64,000 nt of DNA, taken from assembly GCF_001543105.1 (NCBI RefSeq), contig NZ_CP014159.1, positions 868,001 to 932,000 of the forward strand, written 5' to 3'. The DNA comes from Aerococcus christensenii. Its GTDB lineage: Bacteria; Bacillota; Bacilli; Lactobacillales; Aerococcaceae. Below, one piece after another: positions 46,292-59,285 of the stretch (position 1 is the stretch's first letter; the number at the start of each line of letters is the position of its first letter). The translations under genes and the position numbers were made by a program. Below the pieces are notes generated by a model. It searched no databases and was not told where the DNA came from. It saw only the letters and a list, made by a program, of their open reading frames with translations.

Positions 46292-47371
46292 ATGGAAATT
46301 GTCTTACTCTATGGCGGACAAAGTGCTGAGCATGAAGTATCCATTCTAACTGCACAATCAATTATTCGACATATTAATTATGAAAAATATCAAGTGACAC
46401 CTGTATATATTACCCATGAAGGGAAATGGTTCTGTGGTGCGTCTATTACGGCAGCTCCTCAAGAAGATATTCGTTTGGATTTTGATGGCACGAGAGCAAC
46501 GCATTCTGAAGAAGTTAATCCAAGTCAAGTGTTATGTGAAGGCAAGATAGCTTTTCCAGCTTTACATGGACCAAATGGGGAAGATGGGAAGATTCAAGGC
46601 TTATTTGAAAGCTTACATATTCCTTATATCGGAGCAGGCGTTTTAGCTAGCGCTGTTGGAATGGACAAAATTATTTCAAAACATCTTTTCCAAGAAGCTC
46701 AGATTCCGCAGGTTCCTTTTACCCCGTTAACGATTTTTGATTGGAAACAGGAACGTGCAAAAACATTAACACGAATTGAAGGGAAAATCGTGTATCCTAT
46801 GTTTGTTAAACCAGCAAATTTAGGATCAAGCGTTGGAATTAATCGGGCAGAAAATCAAGAAGAATTAATTGCTGCGATTGAAGAAGCCTTTCGCTATGAC
46901 CGTCGTGTCTTAGTAGAACAAGGAGTAGATGCAAGAGAAGTAGAAGTAGCCGTATTAGGAAATGATAAGGTAGAAACTTCTGTTCCGGGAGAGATCCTTA
47001 AATCTCAAAAATTCTATGATTACAAAGAAAAATATATCAACAATACAGTTCAATTAGGCATTCCAGCTGACTTACCTGGTGAAATTACAGATAAAATTCG
47101 AGAATATGCAAAGAAGGCCTATCTGGCGATCGATTCTTCCGGATTGACTCGGGTAGATTTCTTTGTGACTTATAATAATGATATTTATATCAATGAAGTA
47201 AATACTATGCCAGGCTTTACTCAATGGAGTATGTATCCTTTATTGTGGGAAGCAACAGGAAAACCTTATGATCAACTTTTAGAAGAATTGATTACTTTAG
47301 CTTTGGAACGTTATGAAACCTATCGAGGATTAAAAAATGATCAAACAGAAAATGAAACCGTTAGCTATTAA
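46292..47371 (+). CDS. ddl: D-alanine--D-alanine ligase
   Basis: 359 residues, ATP-grasp fold. The N-terminal GGQSAEHEVSILTA, central KPANLGSSVGI and C-terminal INEVNTMPGFT are all conserved. The omega-loop motif YDYKEKY keeps the Tyr that favours D-Ala-D-Ala over D-Ala-D-Lac, so vancomycin-sensitive-type precursors are expected. TGGAGGTT precedes the ATG. It overlaps murF by 35 nt. The pathway supplies the dipeptide used by MurF. Confidence 0.96.
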   Translation: MEIVLLYGGQSAEHEVSILTAQSIIRHINYEKYQVTPVYITHEGKWFCGASITAAPQEDIRLDFDGTRATHSEEVNPSQVLCEGKIAFPALHGPNGEDGKIQGLFESLHIPYIGAGVLASAVGMDKIISKHLFQEAQIPQVPFTPLTIFDWKQERAKTLTRIEGKIVYPMFVKPANLGSSVGINRAENQEELIAAIEEAFRYDRRVLVEQGVDAREVEVAVLGNDKVETSVPGEILKSQKFYDYKEKYINNTVQLGIPADLPGEITDKIREYAKKAYLAIDSSGLTRVDFFVTYNNDIYINEVNTMPGFTQWSMYPLLWEATGKPYDQLLEELITLALERYETYRGLKNDQTENETVSY

Positions 47372-48755
47372 GGAAATTGTTCGCGCGGTTGGCGCTTTGG
47401 ATTATACTTCAACGGCGAGAGATGAGAAGATCTCTTCCGTAGCTTTTAATTCAAAGGATGTTGAACCGGGCGCCTTGTTTATTCCATTAAAGGCACAGCG
47501 TGATGGGCATGACTTTGTTGAAGATGCTATTCAAAGAGGAGCTGCGGCAACTTTTTGGGCCAATGCTCCAGAGGATGCCCCTACCACTATTCCTGTTATT
47601 CAAGTTGAAGATACCTATCAGGCTTTTTGCAATCTAGCTAAATATTATCTTCAATTGATTCATCCTAAAGTAGTGGGAATTACAGGAAGCGCTGGAAAGA
47701 CGACCACAAAAGATATGACGGCTGCGGGATTAAGCGCTGCTTTTAATGTGCACAAGACAAAAGAAAATTTCAACAATGAAATCGGTGTGCCTTACACGAT
47801 TTTAACCATGCCAGAAGATACCGATTATCTAGTGGTTGAAATGGGAATGCAAGGCTTTGGCGAGATTCGTCACTTAGTTTCTATTTGTCCTTTAGATGTG
47901 GCTATTATTACTTTAATTGGAGAAAGTCACATTGAATTTTTAGGCTCTCGCGAAAATATTGCAAAGGCGAAGTTAGAAATTTTAGAGGGGTTAAAACCTG
48001 AAGGTACTTTTATCTATCCAGGAGATGAACCGCTTATTGAGGAAAGAGTGAAAGAAAGAACGGACTTCCATAAAATTCGAGTAGGGTTAGACGATTCGTT
48101 TGACCTCTATGCCCAAAATATTACTCGAGAAGTTTTATCGACTTCTTTTACTACCAATCTTTCCCCCCAATTAATGTTAACGATTCCTGTTATTGGAGAT
48201 TATAATGTGAAAAATGCTTTGATGGCCTGTGGAGTAGCCTATAGTCAAGGAGTTGCCGTTGAACAAGTTAAAGATACTATTTGTCATTTTGAAATGTCTT
48301 CTCAACGTAATCAATGGCTAAAGGGAATAAAGAATTGTCAGCTCTTTAACGACACTTACAATGCGAATCCGAGTGCGATGCGAGCAGTCGTTCATAATTT
48401 TGTTCGTTTGCCGAAAGAGGGAGCTGATAGTCGAAAAATCTTGGTTTTGGGTGACATGCTTGAACTAGGAGAATATAGTGCAGAAATGCATGCCTCTATC
48501 AGCCAAGAAATTACTAAAGAGCAAGTGGCGGAAGTCTACTTATTAGGCCAAGAAATTCGACCATTAAAGGACGCCTTGCTTAAACAAGGTTATCCCGAAG
48601 AAAATCTTTATTATTTTGAAGAGGATAAACAGGCCTTGATAACGACTTTGAAAGAGCATATTCAAGAGCAAGATCAAATTTTACTCAAGGCTAGTCATAG
48701 TGTAGGACTACAAGAAGTCGTCGATGATTTAAGTCAAGAAAGCCATACACTCTAA
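47337..48755 (+). CDS. murF: UDP-N-acetylmuramoyl-tripeptide--D-alanyl-D-alanine ligase
   Basis: 472 residues, Mur ligase architecture: N-terminal UDP-binding domain (VAFNSKDVEPGALFIPLK), ATPase domain with GITGSAGKTTTKDM (about residues 114-127) and C-terminal domain with YNANPSAMRA. It adds D-Ala-D-Ala to UDP-MurNAc-tripeptide. The start at 47337 lies inside ddl, with GAGGAT upstream; an ATG at 47352 (MKPLAI) is the alternative. The overlap implies translational coupling to ddl, with which it shares substrate flow. Confidence 0.96.
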   Translation: MIKQKMKPLAIKEIVRAVGALDYTSTARDEKISSVAFNSKDVEPGALFIPLKAQRDGHDFVEDAIQRGAAATFWANAPEDAPTTIPVIQVEDTYQAFCNLAKYYLQLIHPKVVGITGSAGKTTTKDMTAAGLSAAFNVHKTKENFNNEIGVPYTILTMPEDTDYLVVEMGMQGFGEIRHLVSICPLDVAIITLIGESHIEFLGSRENIAKAKLEILEGLKPEGTFIYPGDEPLIEERVKERTDFHKIRVGLDDSFDLYAQNITREVLSTSFTTNLSPQLMLTIPVIGDYNVKNALMACGVAYSQGVAVEQVKDTICHFEMSSQRNQWLKGIKNCQLFNDTYNANPSAMRAVVHNFVRLPKEGADSRKILVLGDMLELGEYSAEMHASISQEITKEQVAEVYLLGQEIRPLKDALLKQGYPEENLYYFEEDKQALITTLKEHIQEQDQILLKASHSVGLQEVVDDLSQESHTL

Positions 48756-48794
48756 AGAAGTGAATGCGTTAGAGTCGCTTTTAGAAGGCTTTTA

Positions 48795-48869
48795 GTGTTA
48801 TACTGAGTACGGAATCATAGAAAAGGATAAACGATCTAGAGTTCGCCTTATGAGGGGGACTCTTTTTTA
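48795..48869 (+). promoter_or_regulatory. cshA promoter and leader hairpin
   Basis: TGTTATACT (48796-48804) is an extended -10. After it, AGAGTTCGCC (48838-48847) pairs, with one mismatch and one wobble, with GGGGGACTCT (48854-48863), and a T-run follows. The hairpin lies downstream of the promoter and upstream of cshA, so it may be an attenuator of cshA. It may instead simply end transcription from murF. Confidence 0.5.
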
Positions 48870-48899
48870 ATAAGAGTATGAGGAGGAATAATATTATTC

Positions 48900-50393
48900 A
48901 TGAAGTTTGAATCATTCCATTTACAAAAAGAATTACTCCAAGGAGTGTGTGAAATGGGCTTTGAGGAAGCGAGCCCTATTCAAGAACAAACCATTCCTTA
49001 TGGACTAGAAGGGAGAGATGTTCTAGGTCAAGCCCAAACAGGGACAGGAAAAACAGCAGCATTCGGTCTCCCTCTGTTACAAAAATTAGATTTAGCAAAA
49101 GAAGGCGTTCAGGCTTTAGTTTTATCGCCTACTAGAGAATTAGCTATTCAAACGGGACGTGAGCTTTATCGATTAGGACACTTAAAGGGAATTCGAGTGG
49201 TCACTGTTTATGGAGGCGCAGATATTCGCCGCCAAATTTTTCAATTGAAGAAAGGAACGCAAGTGGTCGTAGGGACGCCGGGACGCCTTCTTGATTTAAT
49301 GAGTCGTAAAGTTTTAAAATTAGGCCGCGTTGAAACGCTGGTTCTAGATGAAGCAGATGAAATGTTAAACATGGGCTTTATCGCGGATATCGAAAAAATT
49401 ATTGCAGCTACGCCAACAGAACGTCAGACCCTTCTTTTTTCTGCTACTATGCCCAAAGCTATTCAATCGATTGGAAAACACTTTATGAAGGAGCCTGTAA
49501 CAGTAAAAATAGCTGCTAAAGAAGTGACCGCAACAACCATTGATCAGTATTTTACCAAATGCAAAGAAAGCGAAAAATTTGATGTCCTGACACGCTTTAT
49601 TGATGTTAATCGTGCCAAACGTGCTATTATATTTGCACGAACTAAGCGAAGAGTGGACGAAATTGCTCACGGCTTATTGGAATGTGGATATCAAGCAGCG
49701 GGTATTCACGGAGATCTTAGTCAGGAAAAACGTTCAGATGTCATTAAAATGTTTAAAGAAGGGACTTTGGAACTTTTAGTTGCAACAGACGTAGCTGCTA
49801 GAGGTTTAGACATATCAGATGTGACCCATGTCTATAATTATGATATCCCTCAAGATCCAGAATCTTATGTTCACCGGATCGGTCGAACTGGACGCGCAGG
49901 GAATGAAGGAATGTCCATTACCTTTGTTACTTCTTATGAAATGGGCTTCTTGAGAACTATTGAAAATTTAACCCGGAAAAAAATGTCGCCTTTACGTCCA
50001 CCTACGGCTCAAGAAGCGTTTAGCGGACAAATGAAACAATCGATTGATAAAATTAAAACATTGATGGAACGAAATGACGAAGAAGATTGTCAAGAAGTGG
50101 TTGATTATCTAACGGGTAATTACACGGCTGGACAATTAGCTTTTGCTTTAGTAAGAAGCCAGATGAAACCAATGCGGAAGCGGAAGAATCCAGTCAGTGT
50201 AGAACGTGGGCAAAGAGGAAGTGAGCATTCACGATCAGGGGAAAAACGGAAACGTCTAGAGAATAAAAAAGGCCATTCTTCTCGAAGACATGGAGAACGT
50301 GGATCTAAGCGGACGGGCCGTAATGAACGTCCTCACCAACGTAAAACACACTCCAAAAAAGAAAAAGTGAATACTTCGTTCACTATTCGCTAA
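48900..50393 (+). CDS. cshA: DEAD-box ATP-dependent RNA helicase CshA
   Basis: 497 residues with all helicase motifs: Q motif, I (AQTGTGKT), Ia (SPTRELAIQ), II (DEAD), III (SAT), V (ATDVAARGLDI), VI (HRIGRTGRAG). The C-terminal basic, Arg/Lys/Gly-rich tail (about residues 420-497) fits CshA, which works in RNA decay and ribosome assembly, especially in the cold. GAGGAGGAA precedes the ATG. acpS follows after 10 nt. Confidence 0.94.
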   Translation: MKFESFHLQKELLQGVCEMGFEEASPIQEQTIPYGLEGRDVLGQAQTGTGKTAAFGLPLLQKLDLAKEGVQALVLSPTRELAIQTGRELYRLGHLKGIRVVTVYGGADIRRQIFQLKKGTQVVVGTPGRLLDLMSRKVLKLGRVETLVLDEADEMLNMGFIADIEKIIAATPTERQTLLFSATMPKAIQSIGKHFMKEPVTVKIAAKEVTATTIDQYFTKCKESEKFDVLTRFIDVNRAKRAIIFARTKRRVDEIAHGLLECGYQAAGIHGDLSQEKRSDVIKMFKEGTLELLVATDVAARGLDISDVTHVYNYDIPQDPESYVHRIGRTGRAGNEGMSITFVTSYEMGFLRTIENLTRKKMSPLRPPTAQEAFSGQMKQSIDKIKTLMERNDEEDCQEVVDYLTGNYTAGQLAFALVRSQMKPMRKRKNPVSVERGQRGSEHSRSGEKRKRLENKKGHSSRRHGERGSKRTGRNERPHQRKTHSKKEKVNTSFTIR

Positions 50394-50403
50394 GGAGAAG
50401 CCG

Positions 50404-50772
50404 ATGATTCAAGGAATTGGAACGGATTTAGTAGAGATTGCTCGACTGAAAGAAGCCTGCTTAAAACACGCTGATTTTCCAGAAAGAGTATTGACAGAAT
50501 CCGAATTAAAGCTTCTAAAAAAACGGAAAACAAAAAAAGGACAATTGGAATTTTTAGCAGGTCGATGGGCTGCAAAAGAAGCTTTTACGAAAGCAACGGG
50601 GACAGGGATCGGCTTGAAAGTAGGCTTTCATGATATAGAGATTTTATCAGATGAAAAAGATCGTCCGTATATCTGTACTGATCTCTGGGAGGGGGCGGCC
50701 TTTGTATCGATTACGCATACGGCCGCTTATGCGGCAGCTTTTGTCATCTTAGAGGACCAGGAAAATCCTTAA
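50404..50772 (+). CDS. acpS: Holo-[acyl-carrier-protein] synthase
   Basis: 122 residues, small AcpS-type phosphopantetheinyl transferase. IQGIGTDLVEI (first metal ligand Asp) and RWAAKEAFTKATGTGIG (second ligand Glu and the Lys) are intact. It activates the acyl carrier protein for fatty-acid synthesis. Linkage after a cshA helicase gene is common in Firmicutes, where alr usually follows; here alr is missing. AAGGAG before the ATG. Confidence 0.96.
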   Translation: MIQGIGTDLVEIARLKEACLKHADFPERVLTESELKLLKKRKTKKGQLEFLAGRWAAKEAFTKATGTGIGLKVGFHDIEILSDEKDRPYICTDLWEGAAFVSITHTAAYAAAFVILEDQENP

Positions 50773-50923
50773 TATTATTTTTAAAGCGGAATGACTAGTA
50801 TATAAAGCTTGGAAGACGACTTTCTTGTTAAAAATATTTAGGGCTTCTTGCCAAGAATTCTGTTAACCTGGTATACTGGAAGACAAATATATAAATATTA
50901 AAGATTGAAGGAGAAATGTATAT

Positions 50924-52255
50924 ATGGAAGACCCGGGAGCCTCGTCGGTTTACGGACAAATTGTTTTGATACTTGTTTTGACATTAATTAACGCTTTTTT
51001 AGCAGGAGCAGAAATGGCTTTTGTTTCTGTAAACCAAGCGAAGATTAATCAATTAGCAGAAGAAGGTAATCGTCGTGCCCAAAAAGTGGTAGTACTGTTA
51101 AAGCAGTCTGATGCGCTTTTATCTACGATTCAAGTGGGAATTACCTTTGCAGGATTCTTATCTTCCGCTTCAGCGGCGAATACTTTTGTGGGGTATTTGA
51201 CCCCTTATTTGACCAATATTCCTGCGGGTGAGATGGTAGCGACTGCTATTGTTACTTTGGTACTTTCTTATATTTCTTTAGTTTATGGTGAATTATTTCC
51301 AAAACAAATAGCTATTCAATTTCCAGAAAAGTATTGCTTGATGTCTGCTGGTTTGATTACTTTTTTGAATAAGTTGTTCGCTCCTTTTGTTTGGTTATTG
51401 ACTAAGTCAACGGACTTATTAAAAGCCTTAGCGCCGATGGATTTTACAAAAAAAGAAGAGCGCTTAACGCGGGCTGAAATGCGCACGCTTATTGAAAGCG
51501 GAAGAAATGACGGAATTATCGATATGGATGAATTTCGCATGATGCAAGGGGTTCTCTCTTTAGATTCTAAGTTGGCTAAGGGAGTGATGGTCCCCCGAAC
51601 AGATACCTTTATGATTGATATTGAAGATGATCGAAAAGAAAATCTTGAACAACTTCTAACTTCTCAATATTCTAGAATACCTGTCTACAAAGGAGACAAA
51701 GATGAGATTCTAGGGGTCATTCATTCAAAGGATGTTTTGAGAGAAGCTGATCGAGTAGGTTTCGAAAATATTTGTATGGAGAATATTATGAGAGATCCCT
51801 ATTTTGCGCCAGAAACGGTCTATACAGATGACCTCTTGCTCCAATTCAAACGCCACCATCAACACATGGCAATTTTAAAGGACGAGTATGGTGGAGTTGT
51901 AGGGATTGTTACTTTAGAGGACCTTATCGAGGTTATTGTTGGTGATATTGAAGATGAATATGATGAATTATCTGTTAATTATCAAAAAATAAATGATGAG
52001 ACTTATATTGTCGATGGCTCGATGCCAATTGACAAGTTTAATGAACTCTTTAATACGGGAATTACATCGGATGATTCAGACACCATTGCGGGTGTGATGA
52101 TTGAGATCTTGACCCATTTTCCAGATGATGACAGTCAGGAAAGCGTGCAGATTGATAATTATCGGTTGACGACTACCTTAGTAGAAGGTGGACGAATTCG
52201 AGAAATTCAAGTGCATTATGAGCCAATAGAGGCCCCAGCAGATTTGGACGATTAG
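50924..52255 (+). CDS. CNNM/CorC-type hemolysin-family membrane protein
   Basis: 443 residues. The N-terminal DUF21 (CNNM) membrane domain has four hydrophobic segments to about residue 150. Two CBS domains follow (PRTDTFMIDIE..., HMAILKDEYGGVVGIVTLEDLIE), then a C-terminal CorC_HlyC domain (YIVDGSMPIDKFNE). Relatives are implicated in magnesium or cobalt efflux and resistance rather than haemolysis. GAAGGAG precedes the ATG. Strong terminator follows. Confidence 0.92.
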   Translation: MEDPGASSVYGQIVLILVLTLINAFLAGAEMAFVSVNQAKINQLAEEGNRRAQKVVVLLKQSDALLSTIQVGITFAGFLSSASAANTFVGYLTPYLTNIPAGEMVATAIVTLVLSYISLVYGELFPKQIAIQFPEKYCLMSAGLITFLNKLFAPFVWLLTKSTDLLKALAPMDFTKKEERLTRAEMRTLIESGRNDGIIDMDEFRMMQGVLSLDSKLAKGVMVPRTDTFMIDIEDDRKENLEQLLTSQYSRIPVYKGDKDEILGVIHSKDVLREADRVGFENICMENIMRDPYFAPETVYTDDLLLQFKRHHQHMAILKDEYGGVVGIVTLEDLIEVIVGDIEDEYDELSVNYQKINDETYIVDGSMPIDKFNELFNTGITSDDSDTIAGVMIEILTHFPDDDSQESVQIDNYRLTTTLVEGGRIREIQVHYEPIEAPADLDD

Positions 52256-52272
52256 AAAAATACTGAATATGC

Positions 52273-52315
52273 TAAAAAGCAGCAATTTCTAAAAGAGAAT
52301 TGCTGCTTTTTTTAT
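52273..52315 (+). terminator. Terminator after the CNNM gene
   Basis: AAAAAGCAGCAATT pairs with AATTGCTGCTTTTT and is followed by T. It may serve the convergent thioesterase gene as well. Confidence 0.93.
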
Positions 52316-52349
52316 TTTTAGATTAAGAGAGAATTTAGCCCTTTGCCAA

Positions 52350-52712
52350 TTAGCTTTTGCTTTTTGCGTGAGTCATAAATGATTGACTGTCTACTTTAAC
52401 CCGGCAATGACGCCCTTTACCGATTAACTTGCCCTGACAGGTAGCTTCGAAACTAAATTCATAAAACCGCTTTTTATGTTGGACCAATTCAATGTTAACG
52501 ATAATATCTTCTCCTTCCAAACTAGGAGCCAGATGATCTAATTCGACATGCGCCCCCACTGTCGTTTCGTTATCTTCTAATTGATCGCGCAGAAAACGAA
52601 CCGCAGCGTTTTCTACAAATGCTACTAGCCACGGTGTAGATAAGACAGGTAAAGAACCTGATCCTACATAATTAGCGAGTTGATGGGATAATACTGTAAA
52701 CTGAACTTGCAT
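52350..52712 (-). CDS. Hotdog-fold thioesterase, FlK-like
   Basis: 120 residues, a single hotdog domain. The pattern GSGSLPVLSTPWLVAFVENAA followed by TTVGAHVELDHLAP resembles FlK-type fluoroacetyl-CoA thioesterases, whose wider family hydrolyses short acyl-CoA substrates. The specific substrate is unknown. The minus-strand ATG at 52712 has AAGGAGG, and TGTTATAAT (minus-strand -10 at 52744-52749) is a good promoter element. Confidence 0.82.
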   Translation of the reverse strand: MQVQFTVLSHQLANYVGSGSLPVLSTPWLVAFVENAAVRFLRDQLEDNETTVGAHVELDHLAPSLEGEDIIVNIELVQHKKRFYEFSFEATCQGKLIGKGRHCRVKVDSQSFMTHAKSKS

Positions 52713-52802
52713 AATTTCAACCTCCTTGTTAGCCTTCTTTTATATTATAACATAGCGCACTGCCTGTGCTCGAACTTGTCAAAAGGCTGCTCGTAAATAA
52801 AG

Positions 52803-53055
52803 TTGACAAATGTTTAGTTAACTGGTATTCTATTAAAGTTGTTTTTGCAAACAACCTTATCAATATTTGTTCCTTTTGAAAAGAAATTTGAAAATTTTTG
52901 AAAATTATCAAAAAGTATTTGACAAAACAGGATAAAACGTGATAAAATGTTTCTTGCTGATTAATCGTTTCAAGTGACTCAAAGCCACTTGCTTCTGATA
53001 AGCAGCAAAAAAGTTTCAAAAATATGTTGACATCTAAAATGAGATGTGATAACAT
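52803..53055 (+). promoter_or_regulatory. Three tandem rRNA promoters
   Basis: P1: TTGACA (52803-52808), 17 bases, TATTCT (52826-52831). P2: TTGACA (52919-52924), 18 bases, TAAAAT (52943-52948). P3: TTGACA (53027-53032), 17 bases, TAACAT (53050-53055). All have perfect -35 hexamers. A boxA-like antitermination sequence (CTTTGAAAACTGAAC) follows near 53092. Region 52750-53227 holds no gene. Confidence 0.88.
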
Positions 53056-53227
53056 AATTGGGTCGCTGTTAAACAGCAACTGAAAGATAGACCTTTGAAA
53101 ACTGAACAAAGAAGACGAACCAAATGTGTAGGGATAGTTAGAAATAACTAAATCAACAATTCAAGCAATAAGTCTAGACTAGACTCAAACAAGTCAGCAA
53201 AATGAGCTAAGAACAGTTCATGAATTC

Positions 53228-54786
<1,559 letters not shown>

Positions 54787-54992
54787 TATGGAATACACAT
54801 TGCGTTTTCTTTGTTTAGTTTTGAGAGGTCTAACTCTCAAATTTAACTTGTTCTTTGAAAACTGAATACTATAGTAAATTCCACCTTATTATTTCTACCA
54901 GGAGATAATAAGGAAACAAACCAATTTTTACCAAGCGTAAAAACCGAAAAAGAGTTTTAAAAAACTTTTCGCAATCATACAACTTAACCAGT

Positions 54993-57898
<2,906 letters not shown>

Positions 57899-57964
57899 AA
57901 GGAAAAGTTGTATGACAAAGAGGAAGAGACTATAGATTCAGTTTTGAGCGAATAAGGCTCATAT

Positions 57965-58083
57965 TGTGCGGTGACGATAGCAAGAAGGATACACCTGTTC
58001 CCATACCGAACACAGAAGTTAAGCTTCTTAGCGCCGAATGTAGTTGGGGGTTTCCCCCTGTGAGACTAGGACGTTGCCGTGCA
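57965..58083 (+). rRNA. rrf: 5S ribosomal RNA
   Basis: About 119 nt with the conserved CCCATACCGAACACAGAAGTT. The terminal helix GTGCGGTGAC pairs with GTTGCCGTGC. No tRNA genes follow it; a terminator begins at its 3' end. Confidence 0.95.
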
Positions 58084-58141
58084 AGAAAAAACTCGTATAA
58101 GATCAGCATTTTGTTGATTTTTATACGAGTTTTTTCTTGCC
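58081..58141 (+). terminator. Terminator of the rRNA operon
   Basis: GCAAGAAAAAACTCGTATAA pairs over about 20 bp with the complementary TTATACGAG, TTTTTTCTTGC arm, an unusually long stem that begins at the last bases of 5S. Confidence 0.93.
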
Positions 58142-58268
58142 ATGAGATAATTTTTATTAAATAAGAGTAAGGAGTGGGATGAAAAGGAAAAAGAGCCCTA
58201 TAATTACAGTTTTGTACCGACTCCCAAAAGTTAAACCAAAAATCTAACCTTTGGAGGTCGGCATTTTT

Positions 58269-58578
58269 ATGTCAAAGTATAGTTATCAATTTAAGAAAGA
58301 AGTTGTTCAAGCTTACTTAGAAGGTAAAGGTGGCTGCGCATTTCTTGCTAAACAATATGGAATAAAAAGTAAAAGTCAAATTCGACGATGGATAAACAAA
58401 CAAGAGAAAAGAAAGAGAAGAAAGGCAAACGCCCAATGGGGCAGATTCAGTAGATACGAGTACAGATCGGATTACACAGTTGGAAGATGAATGATATTGG
58501 ACCAAGTTAGAGAATGCTTTTTTAAAAGAGTTGAGGAGGTTGCGTTTAGAGGAAGAAACCAAAACGAAAAAAAGCTAA
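58269..58578 (+). pseudogene. IS3-family OrfA, frameshifted with an internal stop
   Basis: Begins MSKYSYQFKKEVVQAYLEGKGG with the helix-turn-helix of IS3 OrfA (YGIKSKSQIRRWINK). The frame shifts between about 58400 and 58470. The continuation DRITQLEDE is cut by TGA (58492-58494) before YWTKLENAFLKELRRLRLEEE, which ends at TAA 58576. A slippery A7G (58567-58574) at the end matches the -1 frameshift site normally used to make OrfAB. Confidence 0.85.
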
Positions 58579-59221
58579 CATCATACACAGCCTCCGAGGA
58601 CAATTCAAACTGAAAGATCTTCTCAAATATACAGGTATGCCAAAAGCCACTTTTATGTACTGGCAGAAAAGATTCAATAGAAAAAATCCAGATCAAGAAA
58701 TTGAAACAAAAATCATAGAAATTCGTCAAGAAAATAGAGATTACGGCTATCGGCGTATGACCGCTGCGATGAAAAATCAAGGCTTTCTGATCAATAAGGA
58801 AAAAATTCAACGACTCATGCAAAAATTAAAGCTTCAAGTTACTTCATATACGAGAAAAAGTCGAAAATATAATTCCTATAAAGGTAAATATGGTCGAATA
58901 GCGCCTAATAGAATCCATCGTCGTACTTTTCATTCAGATCAGGGTTGGGCTTATCAGATGAAAAGTTATACAGATCGCTTAAAGGCAGAACGAATTTTCC
59001 AAAGTATGTCCAGGAAAGGCAACTGTCACGATAATTCAGTGATGGAAAACTTTTTTGGCTTACTAAAACAAGAAATTTATTATGGGGTTATCTATTACAG
59101 TTACGAAGAATTAAAATCCGCCATAGAGAAATATATCAAGTACTATAACGAAAAACGAATCAAAGAACGACTAGGATGGATGAGTCCTGTTCAATATCGG
59201 ATCAGCCTTACGGCTGCATAG
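58579..59221 (+). pseudogene. IS3-family OrfB transposase with catalytic-core deletion
   Basis: The -1 frame continues as NIIHSLRGQFKLKDLLKYTG and is open to 59221; the first ATG in it is at 58637. The HTH_21 segment ENRDYGYRRMTAAMKNQG is intact. After PNRIHR (near 58920) the sequence jumps directly to RTFHSDQGWAYQ. About 75 residues present in IS150-type proteins are missing, including the first catalytic Asp and adjacent core. The second Asp (HSDQG) and Glu (NSVMENFFG) remain. The join at CGTCGT suggests deletion through microhomology. Inactive. Confidence 0.88.
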
Positions 59222-59285
59222 AAAAACGTAGCAGTCGATAAAACTACTATGTTTAAAAAGTCTAACTTTTTGGGGTCACATCAAA

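Larger units (their letters stand above)
58213..59280 (+). mobile_element. IS3-family (IS150-like) insertion sequence, defective
   Basis: About 1068 bp bounded by imperfect inverted repeats: left TGTACCGACTCCCAAAAGTTA, right (reverse strand) TGTGACCCCAAAAAGTTAGAC. It carries orfA and orfB remnants in the usual overlapping order. A 12-bp identical sequence, AATTACAGTTTT, lies at both edges (58202-58213 and 59284-59295). The element sits between the rRNA terminator and the stop codon of the glycosyltransferase. Both transposase frames are damaged. Confidence 0.88.

Noticed and set aside
46292..47371. D-Ala-D-Lac specificity (intrinsic vancomycin resistance) for Ddl
   Set aside because: The omega loop keeps Tyr in YDYKEKY rather than the Phe found in D-lactate ligases of Leuconostoc and related lactobacilli.
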